Part shown: piece after piece, positions 9,750-18,517 of the stretch
How the letters are laid out: each line of letters starts with the position of its first letter
How positions within the stretch are numbered: the first letter of the stretch is position 1
DNA from: Roseomonas mucosa ATCC BAA-692
Lineage (GTDB): Bacteria > Pseudomonadota > Alphaproteobacteria > Acetobacterales > Acetobacteraceae
Assembly: GCF_000622225.1 (NCBI RefSeq)
Contig: NZ_JHWD01000004.1
Span: 333,173-397,172, forward strand
Length of the DNA: 64,000 nt
Direction of reading: 5' to 3'
Made by a program: the position numbers and the translations under genes
Notes under the pieces: generated by a model
The model's input: only the letters and a program-made list of their open reading frames with translations
Told to the model about the DNA's origin: nothing
The model's database searches: none

Positions 9750-10802
9750 ATGGCCACACAGGAACCGCTGCGCCTCGGCTTTCCCGTCAAGCTGATGGGC
9801 GCGCCGGAGATCCGGAGCAACGACACGCGGCGCTGGCAGAGTGCGCCGCATCTCCGTGTCTCGCTGGAATACATGCATCAGGCGCTGGACTATCTCGCCC
9901 GGCACGGCATCCGCATGTACCGGATGTCCTCGGACCTCGCGCCCTATGCCACGCACCCCGACATGCCGCAGTTCCACGGCATGATCGCGGAAAGCGACGC
10001 GGAGCTGCGCGCCTTCGGCGCCAGAGCGCGGGCGCTGGATATCCGGCTTTCCTTCCATCCCTCGCAGTTCATCGTGCTCAACAGCCCCGATCCGGTGCTG
10101 GTGGAGAAGAGCATCCGCGACCTCGCCGCCCAGGCGGAGATGCTGGACCGCATGGGGCTCGGCCCGGAGGCCGTGCTGGTGGTGCATGTCGGCGGCACCT
10201 ATGGCGACGTGCCGGCCAGCCGGGAGCGCTGGGTGCGCTGCTGGGAGGAACGGCTGCCCGAGCCCGTGCGGCGCCGCCTGGTGCTGGAGAACGACGACCT
10301 GCGCTTCTCCGCCGCCGACGTGATCTGGATTCACGAGCGGACCGGCGTGCGGCTGATCTTCGACCACCAGCACTTCTGGTGCCTGAACCCGGAAGGGCTG
10401 GCGATGCGCCCGGCGCTGGAACGCTTTCTGCGCTCCTGGCCCGAGGGGGTGCGCCCGAAATGCCACTTCTCCTCGCCGCGAACGGAATTGCGGGAGATGC
10501 AGCGCAAGGACCGCCGGACCGGCAAGAACAAGACCGTGCTCGTGCCGCCCGTCTGGACGGGCCACGCCGACTACTGCAATCCCTTCGAGTTCATCACCTT
10601 CATGCGCCTCGCCGAAGGGCTGGAATTCGACGTGATGCTGGAGGCCAAGGCCAAGGACCTGGCACTGATCCGGCTGCGGCCCGACCTGCTGCGCTACGCC
10701 CCCGATGTCGCGCTGCGCTTCGGCCTCCGGCCCGAGGAGGCGGGCCGCCTGGATGCCGAGGAAGCGGCGTTGCTGGAGGAGGATATCCCGGCCGGGACCT
10801 GA
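9750..10802 (+). CDS. uvsE: UV damage endonuclease UvsE/UvdE
   Basis: A 350-residue TIM-barrel endonuclease that nicks DNA 5' to UV photoproducts in an alternative excision pathway. Family marks: LGFPVKLM at the start, YRMSSDLAPYATHP, LSFHPSQFIVLNSPD, VVHVGGTYGD, LVLENDD, FDHQHF and the late FDVMLEAKAKDLAL. The His, Glu and Asp in these blocks are the expected metal ligands. The ATG at 9750 starts just before the conserved region; an in-frame ATG at 9705 lacks support. UvdE proteins are scattered in bacteria, so transfer is possible, but base composition matches the neighbours. Confidence 0.88.
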   Translation: MATQEPLRLGFPVKLMGAPEIRSNDTRRWQSAPHLRVSLEYMHQALDYLARHGIRMYRMSSDLAPYATHPDMPQFHGMIAESDAELRAFGARARALDIRLSFHPSQFIVLNSPDPVLVEKSIRDLAAQAEMLDRMGLGPEAVLVVHVGGTYGDVPASRERWVRCWEERLPEPVRRRLVLENDDLRFSAADVIWIHERTGVRLIFDHQHFWCLNPEGLAMRPALERFLRSWPEGVRPKCHFSSPRTELREMQRKDRRTGKNKTVLVPPVWTGHADYCNPFEFITFMRLAEGLEFDVMLEAKAKDLALIRLRPDLLRYAPDVALRFGLRPEEAGRLDAEEAALLEEDIPAGT

Positions 10803-10820
10803 CCTCCCTGCGGGCGCCCT

Positions 10821-11699
10821 CTACCGCACGGCGATGCTGCCCTGCAGGTGCGCGCGCATCCGTTCCGCCGCCAGGGGGCGGTCGCCCAGTTCCAGCGCAT
10901 CGAGGATGCCGAGATGCTCGCGCGCCGCCTCATGCGCGCGCTCCCGGTTCAGCAGGTGCAGCCTGTAGAGATGGCGCAGGCGGTTCTGCATCTCCACCGC
11001 CTGGATGACGAAACGGTTGCCGCAGCCCTGCGCCAGCGCGAGATGGAAGGCCGCGGCGCTCTCGTAGAAACGCGGCACGTCCTCCTCCCGCCATTGCCGC
11101 CGCAGGGTGGCCTCCTGGCTCTCCCGCATGGCGGCCATCCGGTCGGCGGACAGGCTGAACCGTGGCTCCAGCAGCGCGGCCGGTTCCAGCATCAGGCGGA
11201 AGCGGTAGGAAGCCACGCGCTCCTCCTCGCTCGCGAAACCTACGCTGAGCCGCCAGCCATGGCCGCGGTTGCGCGTGGCGATCCCCACCGCCTCCAGATG
11301 ATGCAAGGCTTCCTGCAACGCCGTGCGGCTGGCCCCGGTCCTTTGCCGCAGCATCCGCTCCGACACGTCCTCGGGCAGATTCCCGTCGCGCCGCTCACAT
11401 GCGATCCGCAGCACCAGGCGGGCGGTCTAGTCGGCAACGTCGAGGCGCGCCGGATCGTAGTCGGGATCGAGGATCCTGACGGAACGCCCCTCGGTGGCCA
11501 CGACGCCGAGACGTTCCAGCAGGGCAAGCGCGGCCAGGACCGGTGTGCGGCTGACGCCGAATTCCCGGGCGAGGCCGAGGCGCGACAGGCGATCGCCGGG
11601 CCGGGCGCCACGCGCGCGCAGCCGCAGCAGGATGTCCCGGGCGAGGTCGCGGTGGAACGGGGATGCGCTTGCATCGGGCTCGGTCATCATCAGCGGCAT
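10821..11699 (-). pseudogene. GntR-family (FCD) regulator interrupted by an in-frame TAG
   Basis: Two open segments on the same strand and in the same frame are split only by TAG at 11427-11429. Upstream (11699-11430) encodes a winged helix (FHRDLARDILLRLRARG, then LGLAREFGVSRTPVLAALAL). Downstream encodes a second helix-turn-helix (LRQRTGASRTALQEALHHL) and an FCD ligand domain (FRLMLEPAALLEPRFSL, then FYESAAAFHLALAQGCGN). Read through, it gives about 292 residues, like GntR proteins with two winged helices. A CAG-to-TAG change is the simplest explanation. The ATG at 11699 has GGAAG upstream. It lies downstream of the dpp ATPase genes and may have controlled them. A sequencing error is not excluded. 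Confidence 0.75.
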
Positions 11700-11755
11700 A
11701 GCCGCTTCCGTTCCGGAAAACGACCGTTCCACCCTCTGTGGCAGCCCGTTCATGC

Positions 11756-11775
11756 TCACACTGTGATGAGATCAC
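11756..11775. promoter_or_regulatory. Overlapping palindromes upstream of the GntR gene
   Basis: TCACA-C-TGTGA (11756-11766) overlaps GTGAT-GAG-ATCAC (11763-11775). Both are perfect inverted repeats located 57-76 bases upstream of the GntR start and just beyond the end of the ATPase gene. Such paired sites are typical operators for dimeric winged-helix regulators. Autoregulation by the adjacent GntR protein is inference. Confidence 0.45.
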
Positions 11776-11820
11776 GCCCCGGGCGGTTGTCACGCAGCCC
11801 GGGCCCGACGCGACGGCTTC

Positions 11821-12558
11821 TCAGCCCTCTTCCAGCTCCCGCGAAAGTCGCAGCAGGTCCCGCGAATGCGCGTGATGCGCCTGCCCGCTGCGAAGGTCCG
11901 ATTCCGTGAGCAGATCGACGATCTCGCCGTTCTGCATCACCGCCAGCCTTTCGCAGATCTGCGCCACCACGGAGAGGTTGTGACTGACGAGCAGAAAGGT
12001 CAGACCACGTGCGGCGCGCAGGTCGGCGAGAAGGTTCAGCACCTCCGCCTGCACCGAGACGTCGAGCGCGCTGGTGGGTTCGTCGAGCAGCAGTACCGAC
12101 GGTTCCGCGATCAGCGCGCGGGCGATGGCCACGCGCTGGCGCTGGCCGCCGGAAAGCTGGTGCGGGAAGCGGAAGCGCGCCGCGCGCGGCAGCGCGACCT
12201 CGTCCAGCGCCCGCACGATGCGCTGGTCCACCTCGCCGATGCCGTGGATCAGCAGCGGCTCGGACAGCAGGCGGTCCACCGTCTGGCGCGGATGCAGGGA
12301 GCCATAGGGGTCCTGGAAGACCATCTGGACGCGGCGGTGGAACTCCCGGTCGCGCCGCCGCCCGAGCGGCTTGCCGTCCACCATGACCGTGCCGGACCAG
12401 TCCTCGTTCAGCCCCGCCAGGGTGCGCAGCACGGTGGACTTGCCGGAACCGCTTTCCCCGACGAGGCCGAAGCTCTCGCCCTGGCCGACGGAGAAGGAGA
12501 CGCCCTTCACCGCATGAGTGCTGCCGAAGCGGACATGCAGGTCGCCGACCTCGATCAC
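11821..12558 (-). CDS. Dipeptide/oligopeptide ABC transporter ATPase (DppF/OppF type)
   Basis: A 245-residue nucleotide-binding subunit. Walker A GESGSGKST at 34-42, Q-loop in VQMVFQDPYGSLHPRQTV, signature HQLSGGQRQR, Walker B VLLLDEPTSALD and switch His in LLVSHNLSVV. QDPYGSLHPR is typical of the OppF/DppF subfamily. The C-terminus is shorter than usual because the oligopeptide C-terminal domain is missing. Its start overlaps the end of the preceding ATPase gene by four bases (ATGA), so the two ATPases are made together and probably form a heterodimer serving the permeases at 16.6-18.5 kb. Confidence 0.87.
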   Translation of the reverse strand: MIEVGDLHVRFGSTHAVKGVSFSVGQGESFGLVGESGSGKSTVLRTLAGLNEDWSGTVMVDGKPLGRRRDREFHRRVQMVFQDPYGSLHPRQTVDRLLSEPLLIHGIGEVDQRIVRALDEVALPRAARFRFPHQLSGGQRQRVAIARALIAEPSVLLLDEPTSALDVSVQAEVLNLLADLRAARGLTFLLVSHNLSVVAQICERLAVMQNGEIVDLLTESDLRSGQAHHAHSRDLLRLSRELEEG

Positions 12559-13427
12559 GACGCGGCTCCTCCATGATGGACGGGAGCCTGCGGCTCCAGC
12601 CAGACCGGATCACGCGTCAGCACCGGCAGGCGGCCGCGCGGCCTGGCCAGCGAGGGCAGGCAGGCCAGCAGGCCGCGCGTATAGGGATGCTCCGCCTTGT
12701 GCAGCTCGGAGGCCTTCAGCTCCTCCATCACCTGCCCCGCATACATCACCAGGATGCGGTCGCAGAAATGGCTGACCAGCGGCAGGTCGTGGCTGATCAG
12801 CATCAGCGCCATGCCGCGGCTGTCCACCAGATCGCCGATCAGGCGCAGGATCTCCGCCTGCACCGAGGAATCCAGCGCGCTCGTCGGCTCGTCGGCGATC
12901 AGCATGTCGGGTTCCGGCGCCAGCATCATGGCGATCATCACGCGCTGCCCCATGCCGCCCGAAACCTCGTGCGGGTAGGACTCCAGCACGCGCTTCGGAT
13001 CGCGGATGCGCACGCTCTCCAGCAGCGCCAACGCCCGGTCCCGCGCCTCGCCCCGGCCGACGCGCTTGTGCTGGCGCAGCGCCTCGGTGATCTGGCGGCC
13101 GATGGTGATCACCGGGTTCAGGCTGTATTTCGGGTCCTGCAGGATCAGCCCGATACGGCCACCGCGCAGGCGCCGCATCTCCCGCTCCGGCGCCTTCAGG
13201 ATGTCGGTGCGGCCGAAGCGCAGCGCATCGGCCTGCACATCCGCGCTGCCGGGCAGCAGGCGCATCAGCGCGCGGCCGGTCACGGACTTGCCGGAGCCGC
13301 TTTCCCCCACGATGCCGAGCTTCTCGCGGCCCAGGGTCAGGGACAGGCCGCGCACGGCGGGCGTGACGCCGGTGGCGGAGGCAAAGGCGACCCGCAGGTT
13401 GCGGATCTCGACGAGGGGTTCGGCCAT
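12555..13427 (-). CDS. Dipeptide/oligopeptide ABC transporter ATPase (DppD/OppD type)
   Basis: A 290-residue ATPase with Walker A GESGSGKS (41-48), GLILQDPKYSLNPVITIG, signature EVSGGMGQRVMIAMML, Walker B DMLIADEPTSALD and the C-terminal KAEHPYTRGLLACLP that marks the oligopeptide/dipeptide family. The start MAEPLVEIRNLRV at 13427 fits family alignments. It is the first of two coupled ATPase genes. The gene pair is cut off from the permease and binding-protein genes by an exporter gene and a diguanylate cyclase gene, about 3.1 kb in all. Confidence 0.88.
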   Translation of the reverse strand: MAEPLVEIRNLRVAFASATGVTPAVRGLSLTLGREKLGIVGESGSGKSVTGRALMRLLPGSADVQADALRFGRTDILKAPEREMRRLRGGRIGLILQDPKYSLNPVITIGRQITEALRQHKRVGRGEARDRALALLESVRIRDPKRVLESYPHEVSGGMGQRVMIAMMLAPEPDMLIADEPTSALDSSVQAEILRLIGDLVDSRGMALMLISHDLPLVSHFCDRILVMYAGQVMEELKASELHKAEHPYTRGLLACLPSLARPRGRLPVLTRDPVWLEPQAPVHHGGAAS

Positions 13428-13483
13428 TCCCGCCTTTCTAGAACAGCACCGTGCGGAGGGGAATTCAGGCTTTCGCGTCACGT

Positions 13484-13516
13484 CCGGCGTTGCGCCATCC
13501 CAGGGGACAAGGCTCC
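13484..13516. repeat. Dispersed intergenic repeat, short copy
   Basis: GGCGTTGCGCCATCCC (about 13484-13499) matches the reverse complement of the segment near 46.89 kb, and GGGGACAAGGCTCC (13503-13516) matches parts of 7.95 kb and 52.01 kb. The copy lies in the short gap between the exporter gene end and the DppD start. Only the left part of the repeat is present. Confidence 0.5.
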
Positions 13517-13547
13517 CCTCCCCCGGAGCTGGGTGCAAAGGCGCCCC

Positions 13548-15284
13548 CTACCCCGCCCGCGTCGTACCGGCCGGCCCGTGCTGCGCCTCGTGCAGGCGGC
13601 GGTAGATCCCGCCGTGCGCCACCAGATCGGCATGGCGGCCCTGCTCGGCGATGCCGGAGGCGTCCACCACCACGATCCGGTCGGCGTTGCGGATGGTGGC
13701 GAGGCGATGGGCGATCACCAGCGTGGTTCGCCCCTCGGAGAGCTCGGCCAGCGAGGCCTGGATGGCCCGCTCCGTCTCGGTGTCGAGGGCGGAAGTGGCT
13801 TCGTCCAGGATCAGGATCGGCGGGTTCTTCAGGAAGATCCGGGCGATGGCGATGCGCTGCTTCTGCCCGCCCGACAGCTTCACCCCGCGCTCGCCCACCA
13901 CCGTGTCCAGCCCTTCCGGCAGGGCGGCGATCATGGCCTCCAGCCGTGCGCGCCGTGCCGCCTCGCGGATATCCGCCTCGCCGGCATCGAGGCGGCCATA
14001 GGCGATGTTCTCCCGCAGCGTGCCGGAGAAGAGGAAGGCGTCCTGCTGCACGATGCCGATCTGCGCCCGCAGCGAGGCCAGGGTCATGCGGCGGATGTCC
14101 ATCCCGTCGATGGTGATGCGCCCGGTATCCAGCTCGTAGAAGCGCGGCAGCAGCGAGCAGAGCGTGGTCTTGCCGGCGCCGGAGGGGCCGACGAAGGCCA
14201 CCGTCTCCCCGGCTCCGATCTCCAGGTCGATATCGCGCAGCACCGGCTTGTCCGGCGTGTAGCCGAAGGAGGCGTGCTCGAAGCGGATGTCGCCGCGCAG
14301 CGGCGGCGCCGGCACGGCATCGGGCGCATCCGCCACGTCGGGCCGGGTTTCCAGCAGCTCGATGTAGCGGCGGAAGCCGGCGATGCCCTTGGGATAGGTC
14401 TCCAGCACCGCGTTGATCTTCTCCACCGGCCGGAAGAAGACGCCGACCAGCAGCAGGAAGCCGACGAAGCCGCCGGCCGTGAGCTCGCCCCGGATCACGA
14501 AATAGGCCCCGGCGACCATCACCACCATCTGCGTCAGCCGCATGCCGAGATAGGAGATGGACAGGCTGGCCGCCATGATGCGGTAGGCCTGCAGCTTGGT
14601 ATCGCGGTAGCCCGTGTTGTCGCGGGCGAAGAGCGCCCTCTCGTGATCCTCGTTGGCGAAGGCCTGCACCACGCGGATGCCCCCGACATTCTCCTCGATG
14701 CGCGCGTTGAAGGCGCCGACGCGGCCGTAGATGGCGCGCCAGGTGCGGGTCATGCGGCTGCCGTAGTGGGTGGAGATCCAGCTCGTCAGCGGCACGATCA
14801 CCGCTGTCATCAGGGCCAGCGGCATATTGACCCAGAGCATCAGCGCGAAGGCGCCGAGGAAGGTCATCACCGCGATGAACAGGTCTTCCGGCCCATGATG
14901 CGCGACCTCGCCGATCTCCTCCAGGTCCTTGGTCAGCCGGCCCACCAGATGGCCCGTCTTCTGGTTGTCATAGAACCGGAAGGAGAGCTTCTGCAGGTGG
15001 TCGAAGGCCCGCCGCCGCATCTCCGTCTCGATATTGATTCCGAGCATGTGGCCCCAGTAGTTCACGATGGCCATCAGCCCGGTATTGGCGAGGTAGATGA
15101 AGATCAGCCCCGCCGAGGCCAGCAGGATCAGCGGCCAGTCCTGCCGCGGCAGGAGATGGTCCACGAAGGCCCGCACCGCGATGGGAAAGCCCAGTTCCAG
15201 CAGGCCCGACAGCACTGCGCAGCCGAAATCCAGCAGGAAGAGGCGCCGCCAGGGGCGGTAATAGGCGAAGAAGCGACGGAGCAT
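13548..15284 (-). CDS. ABC exporter half-transporter (membrane domain fused to ATPase, MsbA-like)
   Basis: A 578-residue half-transporter, expected to work as a homodimer. Residues 1-310 carry about six membrane segments with the exporter coupling motifs (SFRFYDNQKTGHLVGRLTKD). Residues 330-578 are the ATPase: Walker A GPSGAGKT near 366, signature KLSGGQKQR near 470, Walker B ILILDEATSALD, and switch AHRLATIRNAD. Substrate cannot be read from sequence; lipid, peptide or drug export are all possible. The ATG at 15284 is preferred over an in-frame GTG at 15299; neither has a clear ribosome site. Its position between the two halves of a peptide importer looks like an insertion or a rearrangement. 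Confidence 0.85.
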   Translation of the reverse strand: MLRRFFAYYRPWRRLFLLDFGCAVLSGLLELGFPIAVRAFVDHLLPRQDWPLILLASAGLIFIYLANTGLMAIVNYWGHMLGINIETEMRRRAFDHLQKLSFRFYDNQKTGHLVGRLTKDLEEIGEVAHHGPEDLFIAVMTFLGAFALMLWVNMPLALMTAVIVPLTSWISTHYGSRMTRTWRAIYGRVGAFNARIEENVGGIRVVQAFANEDHERALFARDNTGYRDTKLQAYRIMAASLSISYLGMRLTQMVVMVAGAYFVIRGELTAGGFVGFLLLVGVFFRPVEKINAVLETYPKGIAGFRRYIELLETRPDVADAPDAVPAPPLRGDIRFEHASFGYTPDKPVLRDIDLEIGAGETVAFVGPSGAGKTTLCSLLPRFYELDTGRITIDGMDIRRMTLASLRAQIGIVQQDAFLFSGTLRENIAYGRLDAGEADIREAARRARLEAMIAALPEGLDTVVGERGVKLSGGQKQRIAIARIFLKNPPILILDEATSALDTETERAIQASLAELSEGRTTLVIAHRLATIRNADRIVVVDASGIAEQGRHADLVAHGGIYRRLHEAQHGPAGTTRAG

Positions 15285-15489
15285 GGGGCGGGGACTCACG
15301 GCGGCGCGGCGGGGACAGGGGTGCAGAACCCCGTTGCGGGGGAAGCGTCAAGCCCGTCCCTGCCCGGCCAGCGCGACGGCATGGCGAGTGTTTGTATCGC
15401 CTTCGCATCACAGAACTGTTATACACGCTCCGATTGCGGATATTTCCAGACTCGTCACCTCACCTGCCACCTCTGCTGCCCGGGATGAC

Positions 15490-16557
15490 ATGCCGGTCGC
15501 CACACCAGAACGCACAACCCCACTCCAGATCACCACGGACCCGGAGATCGCCCCATCCGGCCCACGACTGGTCGAGCGGCTGAACGGCGGACCGGCGGGC
15601 AACGGGTGGTCCGGCCACAACTTCTCGCTGGAAACCATCCCCCTCCTGCGGGAGGCGCTGATGCTCCTGCCGCAGCCGCTGATGGTGACCGACCCGGAGA
15701 TGCGGCTGGCCCTCACCAACCACGCCTGGCAGGACACCTTCCCCGTGGCCGCGGCGGATATGCTTCCCCTTGCCCCTGTCCAGCCCATCATCGAGCGCAT
15801 TGCCGCCTCGGGCGAGTATGGCCCGGGGTCCTCGATGCGCCATGCCGCCTTCCGCAAGGAAGCGATCCGCAGTGGCCACCGCTTCCAGCTCGAACGGCAG
15901 CGCCCCGGCGGGGTGCACCTGCTGGTAGCCGGCTGCCCCATGCCGGGAGGCGGCTACCTCACCCTGCTGACCGACATCTCGGCGCAGCGGCAGTCGCCGG
16001 ATGCCCTGGCCTTGCGAAAGGAGCTGGAGGCCCTGCGGACCGCCAACCGGGAACTGGACCGGCTGGCCGCCACCGACCCGCTCCTCGGCATCGCCAATCG
16101 CCGGGGCCTCCTGCGCGTCGCCATGGCGGAGGCGGCGCGCCTGGGCCGCGAAGGCGGGTCCTGCGCGCTGATGCTGCTCGACCTGGACCATTTCAAGGCG
16201 ATCAACGACCGGCACGGCCATGCCGGCGGGGATCTCGTGCTGAAGGCGGTGGCCACCACGCTGCGCGGCGCGCTGCGGGAGGGGGACCACCTCGCCCGGC
16301 ATGGCGGGGAGGAGCTGGTCGCCCTGGCGCCGCGCGCCGGAGCGTCGCAGGGGCACGAGATCGCGGAGCGGCTGCGCGAGGCGCTCGCCCACACCCCTGT
16401 CGCCCTGCCCACCGCCACGCTCGGCGTCACCGCCTCGGTCGGGGTCACCGCCTGGCAGGCGGGCGAGGGTTTCGAGGAGGCCCTGATGCGGGCCGACCAG
16501 GGCCTCTACCTGGCCAAGCGGGCGGGACGGAACCGGGTGGTCTCCGTCCCGGCCTGA
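15490..16557 (+). CDS. Diguanylate cyclase with N-terminal PAS-like sensor
   Basis: A protein of about 355 residues that makes cyclic di-GMP. A PAS-like region (about 55-170, LLPQPLMVTDPEMRLALTN and YLTLLTDISAQRQ) is followed by a short coiled linker and a GGDEF domain. The active-site motif is the accepted variant GGEEL (272-276), with metal ligands in LLDLDHFKAIND and a product-inhibition site REGD (263-266) five residues upstream. So an active, feedback-inhibited cyclase is predicted. The start is uncertain: ATG at 15490 lacks a clear ribosome site and the frame is open further upstream. No transmembrane segment is seen. It ends 7 bases from the convergent dppC end. Confidence 0.85.
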   Translation: MPVATPERTTPLQITTDPEIAPSGPRLVERLNGGPAGNGWSGHNFSLETIPLLREALMLLPQPLMVTDPEMRLALTNHAWQDTFPVAAADMLPLAPVQPIIERIAASGEYGPGSSMRHAAFRKEAIRSGHRFQLERQRPGGVHLLVAGCPMPGGGYLTLLTDISAQRQSPDALALRKELEALRTANRELDRLAATDPLLGIANRRGLLRVAMAEAARLGREGGSCALMLLDLDHFKAINDRHGHAGGDLVLKAVATTLRGALREGDHLARHGGEELVALAPRAGASQGHEIAERLREALAHTPVALPTATLGVTASVGVTAWQAGEGFEEALMRADQGLYLAKRAGRNRVVSVPA

Positions 16558-16564
16558 TGCCGTC

Positions 16565-17470
16565 TCAGCGCTGCTTCGGGTCCAGCACGTCGCGCAGCCC
16601 GTCGCCCAACAGGTTGAAGGCCAGGCTGGCGACGAAGATGGCGATGCCCGGGATCACCGGCACCCACCACTGCTCCAGCACGAAGCGCCGCGCCGTCGCG
16701 ATCATCGTTCCCCATTCCGGCAGCGGCGGCTGCGCGCCCAGGCCCAGGAAGCCCAGCCCGGCGGCGGTGAGGATGATCGAGGCCATGTCCAGCGTCACCC
16801 GCACCGTCAGCGAGGGGATGCACATCGGCGCCACGTGCCGCAGCACCACCCGGATCGGCGAGGCGCCGGACAGGCGCACCGCGGCGATGTAGTCGGTCCG
16901 CCGGATGGTCAGCGTTTCCGCCCGGGCGAGGCGGGCATAGGGCGGCCAGGCGGTCAGCGCGATGGCGATCACCGCGCTCTCCACCCCCGGGCGCAGGGCC
17001 GCCACGAAGGCCAGGGCCAGGATCAGCCGGGGAAAGGCCAGGAAGACATCGGTGACGCGCATCAGGATGCGGTCCCAGATCCCCCCGGCATAGCCCGCGA
17101 TGCAGCCCACCACGAGGCCCAGCGGCGCCACCAGCACCACCACGGAGACCACCATGCCGAGCGTGATCCGCCCGCCATAGAGCAGGCGCGAATAGACGTC
17201 GCGCCCCAGCTCGTCCGTGCCCAGCCAGTGGTCGGCCGACCAGGGCTGCAGCCGGTTGGCGAGGTCCTGGATGTTCGGGTCGTGCGTGGCCAGCACCGGC
17301 GCCAGAAGCGAGAGCAGCAGCAGCGCCACCACCACGATCAGCCCCGCCATGGCCAGCGGGTTGCGGCGGAAGGCCAGCCAGGCCTGGTAGCGCTGCCCCC
17401 AGGCGGCCTGCCGGCGGGATTCGGGGGCCGGCGAGAGCAGCCAGGCGCGGGAGAAGGCTTTGGCGGTCAT
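16565..17470 (-). CDS. Dipeptide/oligopeptide ABC transporter permease (DppC type)
   Basis: A 301-residue inner-membrane permease. The DppC N-terminal domain is present (WLAFRRNPLAMAGLIVVVAL), then HWLGTDELGRDVYSRLLYGGRITL, a diagnostic OppC/DppC block, and the EAA-like coupling loop AAVRLSGASPIRVVLRHVAP. The start ATG at 17470 overlaps the stop of the partner permease gene as ATGA, giving coupled expression. It is the last gene of this segment and faces the diguanylate cyclase gene. Confidence 0.9.
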   Translation of the reverse strand: MTAKAFSRAWLLSPAPESRRQAAWGQRYQAWLAFRRNPLAMAGLIVVVALLLLSLLAPVLATHDPNIQDLANRLQPWSADHWLGTDELGRDVYSRLLYGGRITLGMVVSVVVLVAPLGLVVGCIAGYAGGIWDRILMRVTDVFLAFPRLILALAFVAALRPGVESAVIAIALTAWPPYARLARAETLTIRRTDYIAAVRLSGASPIRVVLRHVAPMCIPSLTVRVTLDMASIILTAAGLGFLGLGAQPPLPEWGTMIATARRFVLEQWWVPVIPGIAIFVASLAFNLLGDGLRDVLDPKQR

Positions 17471-18489
17471 CGCACGCGCGGGTCCAGCAGGCGGTAGAGC
17501 AGGTCGGAAAGCAGGTTCAGGGCGACATAGATCAGCCCCACCACCAGCGTCGCGCCCAGCACCGCGTTCATGTCGGCATTCATCAGGGAAACGGTCAGGT
17601 ACTGGCCCAGCCCCGGCCAGGAGAAGATGGTCTCGGTCAGCACCGCCCCTTCCAGCAGCCCGGCATAGGTGAGGAAGACCACCGTCACCAGCGGCACCGC
17701 CACGTTGGGGAAGGCGTGGCCCCAGACGATGCGGAAGCCGGACAGCCCCTTGGCCCGGGCGGTGGTCACGTATTCCGAACGCAGCTCCGCCAGCATGAAG
17801 GCCCGTGTCATGCGCGCGATATAGGCCAGCGAGAAGAAGGCCAGCACCCCGGCCGGCTGCGCCAGATGCGCCACGGCGTCCCGGAACACGTCCCACTCCC
17901 CGGCCAGGGCCGAGTCGATGGTCAGCATCCCCGTATGGACGTCGATCATGTCCTGGTAGGCGACGTTCTGCCGCCCCGGCCCCGGCAGCCAGCCCAGCCG
18001 CGCATAGAAGACCAGCAGGCTGACCAGCCCCAGCACGAAGACGGGGATGGAATGCCCCGACAGGCTGAAGAGCCGCACCGCCTGGTCCACCGCCCGGCCC
18101 TGCCGGCTGGCCGCCCAGACGCCCAGCGGCACGCCGATCAGCACGGCCAGGATGATGGCCACCGTGGCCAGCTCGAAGGTCGCCGGAAAGAAGTTGGCGA
18201 TGTCCTGCGTCACGGTGTTGGAGGTCATCACCGACCGGCCCAGGTCGCCATGCAGCAGCTGGCCCAGGTAGCGGACGAACTGCACCGGCAGGGGCTGGTC
18301 GAGGCCCATCTCCAGCCGGGTCCGCTCCACCACGTCCTGCGGCGCGCGGTCGCCCACGATGGCAAGGACCGGATCGATCGGCATGACCCGCCCGATGAAG
18401 AAGGTCACCAGGGTCAGGCCGAAAAGGGTGATCGGAACGCTGGCGAGGGTGGCCGCCAGCGCCTTCAGGCGTGCGCGGCCGAGGCTCAA
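17467..18489 (-). CDS. Dipeptide/oligopeptide ABC transporter permease (DppB type)
   Basis: A 340-residue permease with a typical DppB start (PITLFGLTLVTFFIGRVMPIDP), GLDQPLPVQFVRYLGQLLHGDLG, and the coupling loop YVTTARAKGLSGFRIVWGHAFPN. The best start is TTG at 18489; the first in-frame ATG would cut away the first membrane segment. The start is 28 bases after the binding-protein gene stop, so it follows that gene in the same transcript. About six membrane spans are visible. Confidence 0.88.
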   Translation of the reverse strand: MSLGRARLKALAATLASVPITLFGLTLVTFFIGRVMPIDPVLAIVGDRAPQDVVERTRLEMGLDQPLPVQFVRYLGQLLHGDLGRSVMTSNTVTQDIANFFPATFELATVAIILAVLIGVPLGVWAASRQGRAVDQAVRLFSLSGHSIPVFVLGLVSLLVFYARLGWLPGPGRQNVAYQDMIDVHTGMLTIDSALAGEWDVFRDAVAHLAQPAGVLAFFSLAYIARMTRAFMLAELRSEYVTTARAKGLSGFRIVWGHAFPNVAVPLVTVVFLTYAGLLEGAVLTETIFSWPGLGQYLTVSLMNADMNAVLGATLVVGLIYVALNLLSDLLYRLLDPRVR

Positions 18490-18517
18490 AGGAGCCCCCC
18501 GCGCGAGGGATGGGGTG

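Noticed and set aside
11427..11699. A separate short DNA-binding protein gene ending at the TAG
   Set aside because: The downstream half continues the same frame and completes a GntR protein, so one broken gene is simpler, though I cannot fully exclude two.
12573..15488. A 971-codon plus-strand open frame opposite the DppD and ABC exporter genes
   Set aside because: Antisense to two well-supported ABC genes; biased composition without motifs.
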